Source: DASYVD01 sp036000545 (GTDB lineage: Bacteria; Actinomycetota; UBA4738; CALAEC01). Taken from it: a DNA stretch of 6,302 nucleotides. Below, piece after piece: positions 1 to 5,290 of the stretch (position 1 is its first letter; every line of letters begins with the position of its first letter). Location: contig DASYVD010000051.1 of the NCBI GenBank assembly GCA_036000545.1, positions 1 through 6,302 on the forward strand. Direction: 5' to 3'. Position numbers and translations under genes: made by a program. The notes beneath the pieces are model-generated. The model made no database searches and was not told the origin of the DNA. It saw only the letters and a program-made list of their open reading frames with translations.

Positions 1-160
1 GCCTGGATGCGAGTTCGATGGCGAAGAGGACGTACAGGGTGCGAAGCCACGCGGTCTCCACGGTGAAGAAGTCCATGGCGAGGATGCCCTTGGCCTGGGC
101 TCGGAGGAACTCGGTCCATGAGGGGCCGGTCCTTCGCGGAGCCGGAGGCAGTCCCGCCCT
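1..160 (-). pseudogene. Integrase-core (DDE) transposase fragment, copy 1, runs off the left edge
   Basis: Read on the minus strand from about 160 to 1, one open frame gives RAGLPPAPRRTGPSW, then FLRAQAKGILAMDFFTVETA, then WLRTLYVLFAIELASR. This is the start of the integrase/rve catalytic core of an IS3/IS481-like transposase; the D in AMDFF should be the first Asp of the DDE triad. Nothing N-terminal of RAG is present: the frame upstream of it is unrelated and reaches the stop codon of copy 2 within about 20 bases. The fragment is therefore 5'-truncated. Whether its downstream part is intact cannot be seen. By hand count it matches the same stretch of copy 2 at about 69 of 83 bases (positions 6-88 against 647-729), so these are diverged relatives and not a fresh duplication. 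The family match is from memory of conserved motifs; the exact IS name is not assignable here. Confidence 0.8.
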
Positions 161-167
161 GAAGGGC
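156..167. repeat. Short perfect palindrome at the junction of the two transposase remnants
   Basis: GCCCT-GA-AGGGC is a perfect inverted repeat with five-base arms and a two-base loop. It sits where homology of copy 1 begins (the RAG codons, about 160) and about 15 bases beyond the stop codon of copy 2. It could be part of an element end or a small hairpin. Its position at the breakpoint is the only reason to list it. Confidence 0.3.
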
Positions 168-181
168 ACATATACACCGAT

Positions 182-942
182 TCAAGCCGCAAGCTCGTAC
201 TCATGCACGAGGCCGCCCAGCACGTGGCGCCTTCGGATGCGGGCGCCTTGTGCAAGACAGGGGACCGGATCGAGCCGCGGCTCTGGCGTCTTCAGCTCGA
301 GGCCCCGATGCGGCCTCCGGGCGTTGTAATGAGAGATGTAGGTCCGAAGGACGCGCTCCAGGTGGCGGCGGCCGAACACGAGCATCCAGTCCAGGCACTC
401 GGTCCGAACCGTGCGGACCCACCGCTCGGCGAAGGCGTTCGCTGCGGGGCTCGCACAGGGGTCTGGATGATCCTCACACCCTCGGAGCGGAACACCTCGT
501 CGAACGCACCGGTGAACTTGGAGTCGCGGTCGCGAATCAGGAACCGGACGCCGCGAAGCCGGTCCCCCACCGCCAAGTTGGGCGCCTGCTGGGTGATCCA
601 CGCCGAGTCCGGGTTCGCGGTGACGCCGAGGACGAGCACGCGACGAGATGCGACCTCGATCGCGAAGAGCACGTAGAGCGTGCGAAGTCACGCCGTCTCC
701 ACAGTGAAGAGGTCCAGAGCCAGGATCCCCGCGCTTGGGCTCGCAGGAACCCGCTCCAGCTGGGGCCGCCACGGCGAGGAGCCGGGCCGAGGCCGGCCGC
801 TCGAAGCAGCGTGCGGATCTTCGTAGCCGAGACTCGGATGCCAACGTTCAGCAGCTCGCCCCGGATCCGGATGCACCCCCACCTGGGATTCTCCCTCCCC
901 ATCCGCACTTGCTCGGGTCGAAGTGAGAAACCCGCTCCCTAG
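182..942 (-). pseudogene. Integrase-core (DDE) transposase, copy 2, frameshifted and N-terminally truncated
   Basis: The protein can be followed on the minus strand through three frames. Frame one (from about 940; GTG possible at 908) gives the helix-turn-helix part, RMGRENPRWGCIRIRGEL to PAPRRGGPSWSGFLRAQA. Frame two gives GILALDLFTVETA, a stop (TGA, 688-690), then LRTLYVLFAIEVASRR to FLIRDRDSKF and IIQTPVRAP. Frame three gives ANAFAERWVRTVRTECLDW, YISHYNARRPHRG and the true C-terminus, with stop at 182-184. Two single-base deletions explain the frame changes, one near 726-734 and one near 442-446. Copy 1 has Trp (TGG) where copy 2 has TGA, so this is a nonsense mutation. The DDE residues are still readable: D in ALDLF, D in IRDRD, E in FAERW. 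The family normally has about 100 more N-terminal residues; here an in-frame TAG at 940-942 ends the homology. The gene is dead. Confidence 0.88.
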
Positions 943-992
943 GTGGTAAGGGGACGAATCCGGGTTTTCGCACCTACGCTCGTCCTATCGGA

Positions 993-1385
993 CTAGCCCG
1001 GATCTTCAGGCTCAAGGACGGCCTCGAGGATCGGCTCAGAGGAGCTCCCCTTCACCACGTAGGCCGACGCTCCTGCGTCTGCCGCGGCTTGCCTCAGATC
1101 CTTATCTTCGAAGGAAGACAGGATCACCACACGGGTCGAGGGATGTGACGAGGTGATGATCCGCGTGGCCTCGATACCGTCCATGACCGGCATCCGAAGG
1201 TCCATGAGCAGGACGTCGGGTTCATGCTCCTCGGCCAACAGAATGGCCTCGGAGCCGTTCCCGGCTTCCCCCACAATGACGATCGCCTCGCCCTCGAGGA
1301 GCTCTCGAAGCATCCCGCGTGTTTCAGCGTCGTCCTCCACGAGCAGGACCTGGAGGTGCCGGCCGGACCTCGGGGCGGCCGTCAA
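993..1385 (-). CDS. Single-domain response regulator (receiver domain only)
   Basis: A 130-residue protein made of one CheY-like receiver domain. It should take phosphate from a sensor kinase onto an Asp and pass the signal on by protein contact, since no DNA-binding or enzymatic output domain follows. Visible landmarks: acidic pocket E17-D18-D19 (LLVEDD), phosphoacceptor D62 (LLMDLRMPVMDGIEATR), the Ser pair 90-91 in VVILSS in place of the usual Thr/Ser, and K112 in YVVKG. The sequence resembles NarL/FixJ-type receivers. I chose the TTG at 1383-1385 because no ATG or GTG lies close upstream of the first beta strand; its TTG overlaps the TGA of a small upstream frame. The frame stays open to 1709, but that part is Arg/Gly/Pro-rich and looks non-coding. 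No kinase gene is in the window. The gene ends 51 bases before the transposase remnant, so loss of an original output domain is possible. The start is uncertain. Confidence 0.85.
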   Translation of the reverse strand: MTAAPRSGRHLQVLLVEDDAETRGMLRELLEGEAIVIVGEAGNGSEAILLAEEHEPDVLLMDLRMPVMDGIEATRIITSSHPSTRVVILSSFEDKDLRQAAADAGASAYVVKGSSSEPILEAVLEPEDPG

Positions 1386-1483
1386 CCGCCCGGCTCGGTC
1401 CCGAAGTCCCCCTCGCTGATGAGGATGTGATCCACGGCATCGTCCCTCGTGTCGAACCCTGCCCGACGATGTGTCACGTACAT
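1382..1483 (-). CDS. Possible 33-residue leader or small ORF overlapping the response-regulator start
   Basis: An ATG at 1481-1483 opens a 33-codon frame (MYVTHRRAGFDTRDDAVDHI, then ending in TEPGG). Its TGA overlaps the proposed TTG start of the response regulator as TTGA, the arrangement of translationally coupled genes. The composition is more protein-like and acidic than the Arg/Pro-rich frame upstream. No convincing Shine-Dalgarno precedes the ATG; a GGAGGT lies about 30 bases upstream, too far to serve it. I recognise no family. It could be a leader peptide, the tail of a decayed gene, or chance. Confidence 0.25.
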   Translation of the reverse strand: MYVTHRRAGFDTRDDAVDHILISEGDFGTEPGG

Positions 1484-1764
1484 CGCCGGGGGGTTTGTTT
1501 CTGTACGCCGACCTCCGGGTGATTTCCCCGGCCCCATTCGGGGGGACTGAAGGACCCGGAAGGGTGCATCTTCCGATCGTGGACCTGACCAGGGGTTTCC
1601 CTCTGGCCCCGTTCGGCTGGTCCGGAATCCGGAGACTGTTCCCATGATGGCTGATGGATCCCTGCTTCGATCCGGAGGCGAGGCACGGGGTCCGGTATGG
1701 CCCGACCATGTAGAGAAATAGGTGTCTGACGGCGAAAATCGGAGGAGCCTCCCCGAGACGGGGG
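1386..1764. other. Intergenic stretch upstream of the response regulator with a repeated 12-mer
   Basis: About 380 bases without a convincing gene apart from the small frame ending at 1382. It holds a 12-base motif present twice in direct orientation, GGCCCC(A/G)TTCGG at 1530-1541 and 1605-1616 (11 of 12 bases equal, starts 75 bases apart), each preceded by TTTCCC. Next to the second copy is a hairpin (1589-1606: CCAGGGG, loop TTT, CCC, one bulged T, CTGG). Around 1711-1740 the minus strand has a locally AT-richer patch (CCTATTTCTCTACATG) that could carry a promoter for the response regulator, but no clear -35/-10 pair stands out. I do not recognise a known riboswitch. Confidence 0.4.
1741..1764 (-). 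terminator. Possible terminator after the ArsR gene
   Basis: Directly after the ArsR stop codon the minus strand reads CCCCG-TCT-CGGGG, a five-base GC stem with a three-base loop (1751-1763). It is followed by a second small GGAGG/CCTCC pairing (1741-1752) and then by TTTT at about 1735-1738. The stem is short and the T run weak and displaced by about a dozen bases, so this is an imperfect intrinsic terminator at best. Position directly after the operon end is the main support. Confidence 0.4.
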
Positions 1765-2091
1765 CTAGGAGGACTCTGAAAGGAGCCGTCTGAGCCTCTC
1801 CAGCCGCTCGTCCCACTGGGAGCCTATCGACGCCATCCAGCTCGCGGCATCGGCCATGGGGGCAGGTGACAAACGGAACCGCCGTTCCCGTCCCTCCCGC
1901 TCGGACACCACCAACCCCGCCTCCTCCAGCACCTCCAGGTGCTTCGTCACCGCCTGGCGGCTCACCGGGAGCCGTGCTGCGAGCCCGGTTGCGGTTACCG
2001 GGCCCCCCTCGGAGAGGCAGCGGATCACCTCCCGCCGGGTGGGGTCGGCCAGGGCCTGGAACACGTCTCCGGCGGAGCGCCCCCGGTTCAT
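1765..2091 (-). CDS. ArsR-family winged-helix transcriptional repressor
   Basis: A 108-residue dimeric DNA-binding repressor of the ArsR/SmtB fold. It starts with the typical helix DVFQALADPTRREVIRCL (residues 9-26), followed by the helix-turn-helix in which SRQAVTKHLEVLEEAGLV (44-61) is the recognition helix, and the wing EREGRERRFRLS (64-75). The C-terminal helix (MADAASWMASIGSQWDERLE and onward) is typical of the branch paired with SRPBCC/AHSA1 proteins. The metal-binding ELCVC motif of true arsenic/zinc sensors is absent; the only Cys is C25. The ATG at 2089-2091 overlaps the stop of the SRPBCC gene as ATGA, so the two are one operon and probably translationally coupled. The wider frame is open to 2556 but that part is antisense-like and unrelated. 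The likely target is the pair of GCAAC-N6-GTTGC sites upstream of the operon (autoregulation). The inducing signal is unknown. Confidence 0.92.
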   Translation of the reverse strand: MNRGRSAGDVFQALADPTRREVIRCLSEGGPVTATGLAARLPVSRQAVTKHLEVLEEAGLVVSEREGRERRFRLSPAPMADAASWMASIGSQWDERLERLRRLLSESS

Positions 2092-2534
2092 CGAATAGGC
2101 ACCCGGAGCGCCGACGACCCCATGGGAAAGCTGGGCCGGGCCCAACTGGCCGGAACGGAGACCGGGTAGCTCGGCACGGCCATGGCGGAGCCTTCGAGCG
2201 TTCGTTCGGAGATTCTGAGGAGGGTCCCCTCCCGCGAGGGCTCCAGCGTTAACTCCACACGAGTCGCCGATACCACCCGGGCGTCGTTCCCCGTCCGTTC
2301 GAATGGCGCCCATCGGAACGAGAGCCTGCGAGGAGGCTCTATTTCCTCGATGGTGGCCTCCCGCGAGCGGCCGTCCGGCCACCGGAAGGTCGCCGGGGCA
2401 CCGGGGCGGGCCTCGAACTCGACCTGTGCGCCGAACCACGCGGAGAGCTCCCTCCCCTCCGTCAAGCTTGACCACACCCGCTCCGGAGAGGCTGGCAGGA
2501 CGATCTCCCTCTCCACCGCTGGTCTGTCCTTCAT
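2088..2534 (-). CDS. SRPBCC / AHSA1-type domain protein
   Basis: A 148-residue cytoplasmic protein of the START/Bet v1-like SRPBCC superfamily (AHSA1 branch), which folds into a helix-grip with a hydrophobic ligand cavity. Visible: VEREIVLPASPERVWSSLTEG (7-27, split by the first strand and helix), LSAWFGAQVEFEARPGAPAT (30-49), the strand pair FRWPDG and ATIEEIEPPRRLSFRW (50-75), and TRVELTLEP to GTLLRISE (91-110). The last 35-40 residues (PSYPVSVPASWARPSFPMGS and on) lack the usual C-terminal helix with its WG motif and may mark a local frameshift or simple divergence. The ATG at 2532-2534 has only AGG directly against it; the in-frame GTG at codon 7 has GAAGGA ten bases upstream and is a fair alternative start. 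It is the first gene of an operon with the ArsR gene. Ligand and process are unknown; genomic pairing with ArsR is common. Confidence 0.85.
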   Translation of the reverse strand: MKDRPAVEREIVLPASPERVWSSLTEGRELSAWFGAQVEFEARPGAPATFRWPDGRSREATIEEIEPPRRLSFRWAPFERTGNDARVVSATRVELTLEPSREGTLLRISERTLEGSAMAVPSYPVSVPASWARPSFPMGSSALRVPIR

Positions 2535-2545
2535 CCTCGCAGCCC

Positions 2546-2565
2546 GCGCAACCCACGGGTTGCGC
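2546..2565. promoter_or_regulatory. Probable ArsR operator O1 (palindrome)
   Basis: A perfect inverted repeat, GCGCAACCC-AC-GGGTTGCGC, with nine-base arms. Its core GCAAC-N6-GTTGC (2548-2563) has the same half-site and spacing as O2. It ends 11 bases upstream of the SRPBCC ATG, so a bound repressor would cover the start of that transcript. As RNA it could also form a hairpin next to the ribosome-binding region. Assignment to the ArsR protein is by position and symmetry, not by a known consensus for this exact protein. Confidence 0.65.
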
Positions 2566-2587
2566 CTCCTCGGGCGCTTAGGTTACC

Positions 2588-2611
2588 ATGTGCAACTGGA
2601 CGGTTGCATAT
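2588..2611. promoter_or_regulatory. Probable ArsR operator O2, between the divergent genes
   Basis: TGCAAC-TGGACG-GTTGCA (2591-2608) is a perfect inverted repeat with six-base arms and a six-base spacer; two more base pairs match beyond one mismatch (AT at 2588-2589 and 2610-2611). The core GCAAC-N6-GTTGC matches O1 exactly in half-site and spacing, with centres 44 bases apart, close to four helical turns. It lies 54 bases upstream of the SRPBCC start and 19 bases upstream of the clpP start, so it could affect both promoters. The related ArsR/SRPBCC operons I recall carry similar CAAC..GTTG sites. Confidence 0.75.
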
Positions 2612-2629
2612 CTGCGGAGGCTCGAGACC

Positions 2630-3367
2630 ATGTCCGACTCGCTGGTCCCCATCGTCATCGAGCAGACCAGCCGCGGCGAGCGATCCTTCGATATCTACTC
2701 CCGGCTGCTTAAGGACCGGATCGTGTTCCTGGGAACCCCCGTCGATGACACCGTGGCCAACCTGGTGACCGCCCAACTGCTCCACCTGGAGTCCGAGGAC
2801 CCAGACAAGGACATCAACCTGTACATCAACTCCCCGGGGGGCTCGAGCACGGCCCTCCTGGGGATCTACGACACCATGCAGTACGTGCGGGCCGAGGTCT
2901 CCACCATCTGCATGGGCCAGGCGGCCTCGGCCGCCGCCGTCCTGCTGGCCGCCGGTGCGAGCGGGAAGCGGTTCGCCCTCCCCCACGCCCGGATCCTCAT
3001 GCACCAGCCTCACGGGGAGGTCGGCGGGCAGGCCGTGGACATCGAGATCCATGCGCGGGAGATCCTCCGGCAGCGGCACCTGGTGGACGAGATCCTGGCC
3101 CGGCACACCGGACAGCCCTTGGAGAAGATCTCCCGAGACACCGATCGGGACTTCATCCTCGCCGCCGAGCAGGCCAAGGACTACGGGGTCATCGACGAGG
3201 TCATCTCGAGTCGGACGCTGGCCCACCTCTCCGAGTTCAGGGCTGCTCGGGGACCAGAAGCCAACGGCCAGGGCGATCCGGAAATGCGTCCTGACTCCGC
3301 CAATCCCATCTTCTCTATCCGCCCGAGAGGCGGCCGCTTGACCTTCCGGCGGAGCACAGTGAGCTGA
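2630..3367 (+). CDS. clpP: ATP-dependent Clp protease proteolytic subunit, with an abnormal C-terminal tail
   Basis: ClpP is the serine peptidase of the Clp complex: two stacked seven-subunit rings degrade proteins fed in by an unfoldase such as ClpX or ClpC. From the ATG at 2630 (GGAGG at 2616-2620, nine-base spacing) the protein starts VPIVIEQTSRGERSFDIYSR, the canonical N-terminus. The triad is complete with family spacing: S100 in GQAASAAA, H125 in LMHQPHG, D174 in DTDRD. The oxyanion-loop motif INSPGGS (66-72) and the handle-helix region VDIEIHAREILRQRHLVDEI (136-155) are also typical. ClpP usually ends near residue 200, after the DEVISSR stretch. Here the frame continues to 245, and residues from about 223 on are read from the antisense strand of a transposase remnant, so the tail is probably acquired. 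No clpX or second clpP is present, so this looks like a stand-alone paralog. A longer frame from the ATG at 2588 would start inside operator O2 and is not preferred. Confidence 0.95.
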   Translation: MSDSLVPIVIEQTSRGERSFDIYSRLLKDRIVFLGTPVDDTVANLVTAQLLHLESEDPDKDINLYINSPGGSSTALLGIYDTMQYVRAEVSTICMGQAASAAAVLLAAGASGKRFALPHARILMHQPHGEVGGQAVDIEIHAREILRQRHLVDEILARHTGQPLEKISRDTDRDFILAAEQAKDYGVIDEVISSRTLAHLSEFRAARGPEANGQGDPEMRPDSANPIFSIRPRGGRLTFRRSTVS

Positions 3368-3470
3368 TGCCGGAGCAAGTGGCGTTCCGCACTTCGAGGG
3401 TGGCAACCGATGGTGAGCCTCCGGCGAGTAGCCGAAGAAGCCTGCGCAAAACCGCGAACAGGAGAGAGCA
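3297..3470 (-). pseudogene. N-terminal fragment of an integrase-core transposase, overlapping the clpP 3' end
   Basis: On the minus strand, one frame from 3470 reads SLLFAVLRRLLRLLAGG and, a few residues on, VATLEVRN. After a one-base frameshift at 3379-3383 it continues as LLRHQLTVLRRKVKRPPLGR then IEKMGLA. From memory, a hydrophobic/Arg helix followed by LEVxN and LRHQLxVLRRxVKRP is the N-terminus of the same transposase family whose core occupies 1-942. Homology stops near 3297, before the conserved WHRE and HTH portions, so only about 60 residues survive. The last roughly 70 bases (3297-3367) are also the 3' end of the clpP reading frame on the opposite strand. The pseudogene call is firm on motif grounds; the outer end beyond 3470 is not resolved. 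Confidence 0.8.
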
Positions 3471-3480
3471 CCGGCGGATT

Positions 3481-3784
3481 TCTTGGGCATGTTCGAGCCC
3501 ATCCGGCCGTGCGTGGTTTGTACAAGGACCGATTCGTGAATGGGCAGGTCGCGGGCGTGATCAGAGTTTCTGTGCCCTTTCAGGCTCGCGCCGCACCTTG
3601 ATGCGGGTTCATGCCGTAACGAAGCGCCAGGCCCACCCGTCGCGACATCGAGACCTCCTTCCCGTTGGCCAGCTCTCGCGGACGAGATCAGGAGGTGCCA
3701 AGGCGCGCGGCGGTAGCGACTGCCTGGATGTCAACCACTGGACCGCAACAGGACTTCCGATGTACCTTCCGGTTGGAGCAACCC
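3481..3784. other. Intergenic stretch with no recognised gene
   Basis: About 300 bases between the transposase remnant and the PQQ-type lipoprotein gene. Open frames cross it on both strands, but they are Arg/Pro/Gly-rich and show no motif. An AGGAGGTG at 3690-3697 looks like a ribosome-binding site, yet the only start near it (GTG within the same motif) is too close and gives no signal peptide. The promoter for the downstream gene should lie here, but I could not pick out a convincing -35/-10 pair. Confidence 0.5.
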
Positions 3785-4978
3785 ATGGCCGGGTCCTCTC
3801 GATCGTGGTTCCGCGTGGTGGCTGTGCTCGTCCTCGCATCTGCGACTGCGACTGCCTGTCACTCCGTTCCTCGGAGCCTCTCGTCGCCTGCGACGCCGTC
3901 ACCTCCGACGCCGGCCGGCTCGGTCGTTGCCGTCTCACCCGCGGCCGAGGCCGTTCCCCCTCAGGCCTGGAGCGTTCGTGTCGGCGGCGAGCCGAGCGCG
4001 CCGGTCGTGCGAGGGCGAGTCGCGTTCGTCGCATCCACCGGGGGACTCACGGCGGTTCGCCTGCGTGATGGCACGATCGCGTGGACGGCGAAGGTTCCAC
4101 GGTCAAGCTGCGACCGACCAGCCATCGTTCGACGCGTCGTCGTCGTGTCCTGCGGGGAGTGGGTTGTCGCCTTCGACGGCCTGACCGGTCACGAGCTGTG
4201 GCGGAAGCCGATCGTGACGTGGACCTTCAGTCGTGGCGTCGAGCGGCGAGCCATCGGGTCACCGACCGCGACCGCGGGTCTTGTCTTCGTCCAGGACGTG
4301 GCGCAGGGGATCAGTGCCATCGAGCCGAGAAGCGGACTCCTCGTCTGGAGCCACGCCCTCGCCGGAACGAGCTCGGAGCCCGCCACGGCCTCGGACGGGA
4401 TCGTCTACGTACCCTCCGGCACCTCCGCCGGACCGCCCTCGGGGATGCTGTGGGGCACTGTCGTTCAGGCGATCGACGCGCGAACGGGGACCGTGCGGTG
4501 GACCGCGCCGACGAAAGGCGACATCCTGAGCCCTCCGGTACTCGACGCTGGGCGACTGTTCGTCTCGACCGAGAGCGGCGGGCCCTCGTTTGCGATCGAC
4601 GCGCGAACGGGTGAGATCGTCCACCGCTTCCCGCGCTACGGCCTGCAGTTCCCCGCCGGAGCTGGCCGTCTGGTTGTAGCGGGCGTCGGCGTCGGTGACG
4701 GCCACCAGCGCGTGGCCGCGATCGACGCCTCGACCGGAGACCGCCTATGGGCCACGCCCACTCCCAACGGGCTCAGCATCCAGACACCGACGGTGATCGA
4801 TGGAACCGCATACATCGCGAGCAACCAGGGCGGCGATCTTCTCTACGCCTTCGATCTCGCGACAGGTAAGCGAGAGTGGAAGGTCCATCTGAACAGTGTG
4901 AGCGGGACCGCCGCCGGACCGGGTGAGCAGCTGCTCGTCACTGCTGGTCACAAGCTGATCGCTTACGGCTTGTCCTGA
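3785..4978 (+). CDS. PQQ-like beta-propeller repeat lipoprotein
   Basis: A 397-residue exported protein. The ATG at 3785 follows GGAG by six bases and gives a clean signal peptide: an Arg-containing start, hydrophobic core VVAVLVLASA (11-20) and lipobox ATAC with the lipidation Cys at 25. A Ser/Pro/Thr-rich linker (26-58) follows. The rest is a propeller built from PQQ-type blades; seven copies of the A-x-D-x-x-TG-x-x-x-W pattern are visible near residues 90, 129, 178, 229, 269, 311 and 354 (for example VVAFDGLTGHELW, VQAIDARTGTVRW, LYAFDLATGKREW). C109 and C123 may form a disulfide. Such propellers act as surface binding or assembly scaffolds (BamB-like) or as dehydrogenase domains. I see no catalytic dehydrogenase features, so a cell-surface binding protein is most likely. 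An upstream in-frame extension to 3665 lacks a signal and is rejected. The partner is unknown. Confidence 0.88.
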   Translation: MAGSSRSWFRVVAVLVLASATATACHSVPRSLSSPATPSPPTPAGSVVAVSPAAEAVPPQAWSVRVGGEPSAPVVRGRVAFVASTGGLTAVRLRDGTIAWTAKVPRSSCDRPAIVRRVVVVSCGEWVVAFDGLTGHELWRKPIVTWTFSRGVERRAIGSPTATAGLVFVQDVAQGISAIEPRSGLLVWSHALAGTSSEPATASDGIVYVPSGTSAGPPSGMLWGTVVQAIDARTGTVRWTAPTKGDILSPPVLDAGRLFVSTESGGPSFAIDARTGEIVHRFPRYGLQFPAGAGRLVVAGVGVGDGHQRVAAIDASTGDRLWATPTPNGLSIQTPTVIDGTAYIASNQGGDLLYAFDLATGKREWKVHLNSVSGTAAGPGEQLLVTAGHKLIAYGLS

Positions 4979-5016
4979 GAGTCTCGAGGGTGTCGGTTTG
5001 TGACGGACGCGACATC

Positions 5017-5046
5017 TTGGTCTGTGAGGCATTGGCCGGGTACGAT
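5017..5046 (+). promoter_or_regulatory. Probable promoter of the small membrane protein, leaderless arrangement
   Basis: TTGGTC (5017-5022), an 18-base spacer and TACGAT (5041-5046) resemble a housekeeping-sigma promoter. The -10 box ends six bases before the ATG at 5053, so transcription would start at or next to the start codon. That fits the absence of any Shine-Dalgarno before this gene, and leaderless mRNAs are common in actinobacteria. Confidence 0.5.
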
Positions 5047-5052
5047 TCGGTT

Positions 5053-5268
5053 ATGAAGCTGAGCGTTCGGGTTGCCCTCGCCGTCGTGGTTCTCGCGACT
5101 GGGGCGATGGTCGCCCTGCTACTCCCCGACCGGTGGACCTGCCCGCCAATGGGTTACTGTCCGGCTTTCCCGCGCGATCTGAACGCTCCTTTCCGGGTCG
5201 TCGGGTTGTTCGGCGGATTGATCGGAGCGGGCATCGTGTTCTTGGTGCGCCGAACTTCGCCCCGCTAG
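5053..5268 (+). CDS. Small two-helix membrane protein, unknown function
   Basis: A 71-residue protein with two predicted membrane helices, VRVALAVVVLATGAMVALLL (6-25... start about residue 6) and VVGLFGGLIGAGIVFLV (49-65). They are joined by a loop of about 22 residues that holds two Cys (C30 and C36, in WTCPPMGYCPAF). The basic N-terminus (K2, R6) and basic C-terminus (RRTSPR) suggest both ends are in the cytoplasm and the Cys loop outside, where the two Cys could form a disulfide. I chose the ATG at 5053 over the upstream in-frame GTG at 4990, which would add a hydrophilic segment and start before the promoter. It lies 74 bases after the propeller gene and 81 before the methyltransferase gene. 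I recognise no family. Confidence 0.65.
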   Translation: MKLSVRVALAVVVLATGAMVALLLPDRWTCPPMGYCPAFPRDLNAPFRVVGLFGGLIGAGIVFLVRRTSPR

Positions 5269-5290
5269 CTGGATAGAGCCGCCCGAGTAG

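Noticed and set aside
203..942. Long plus-strand open frames across 203-676 and 250-942
   Set aside because: They are Arg/Gly/Pro-rich antisense shadows of the minus-strand transposase remnant; the minus strand carries recognisable DDE motifs.
1386..1709. N-terminal extension of the response regulator up to 1709
   Set aside because: The extension is Arg/Gly/Pro-rich, shows no domain, and would precede a receiver that normally starts within a few residues of its first strand.
2535..2629. ClgR or PopR box controlling clpP
   Set aside because: The inverted repeats are GCAAC/GTTGC, which do not fit the ClgR-type GTTCGC/GCGAAC pattern as I recall it, and they fit an ArsR site better by position and symmetry.
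3377..3394. Hairpin AAGTG(G)CG-TTC-CGCACTT ten bases after the clpP stop as its terminator
   Set aside because: No T run follows, and the sequence is part of the transposase fragment, so the match is likely incidental.
2531..3502. A 323-codon minus-strand open frame opposite clpP
   Set aside because: The plus strand encodes a ClpP with an intact catalytic triad. The minus frame is a high-GC shadow with no domain; only the short transposase piece at 3297-3470 is real, and it lies in other frames.
3367..4068. A 233-codon plus-strand frame whose ATG overlaps the clpP stop (TGATG)
   Set aside because: The overlap suggests coupling, but the product is Arg/Ser-rich with no motif and its second half overlaps the lipoprotein gene in another frame.
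4081..4705. Overlapping frames inside the propeller gene on both strands
   Set aside because: The PQQ-type repeats, signal peptide and ribosome-binding site support only the 3785-4978 frame.
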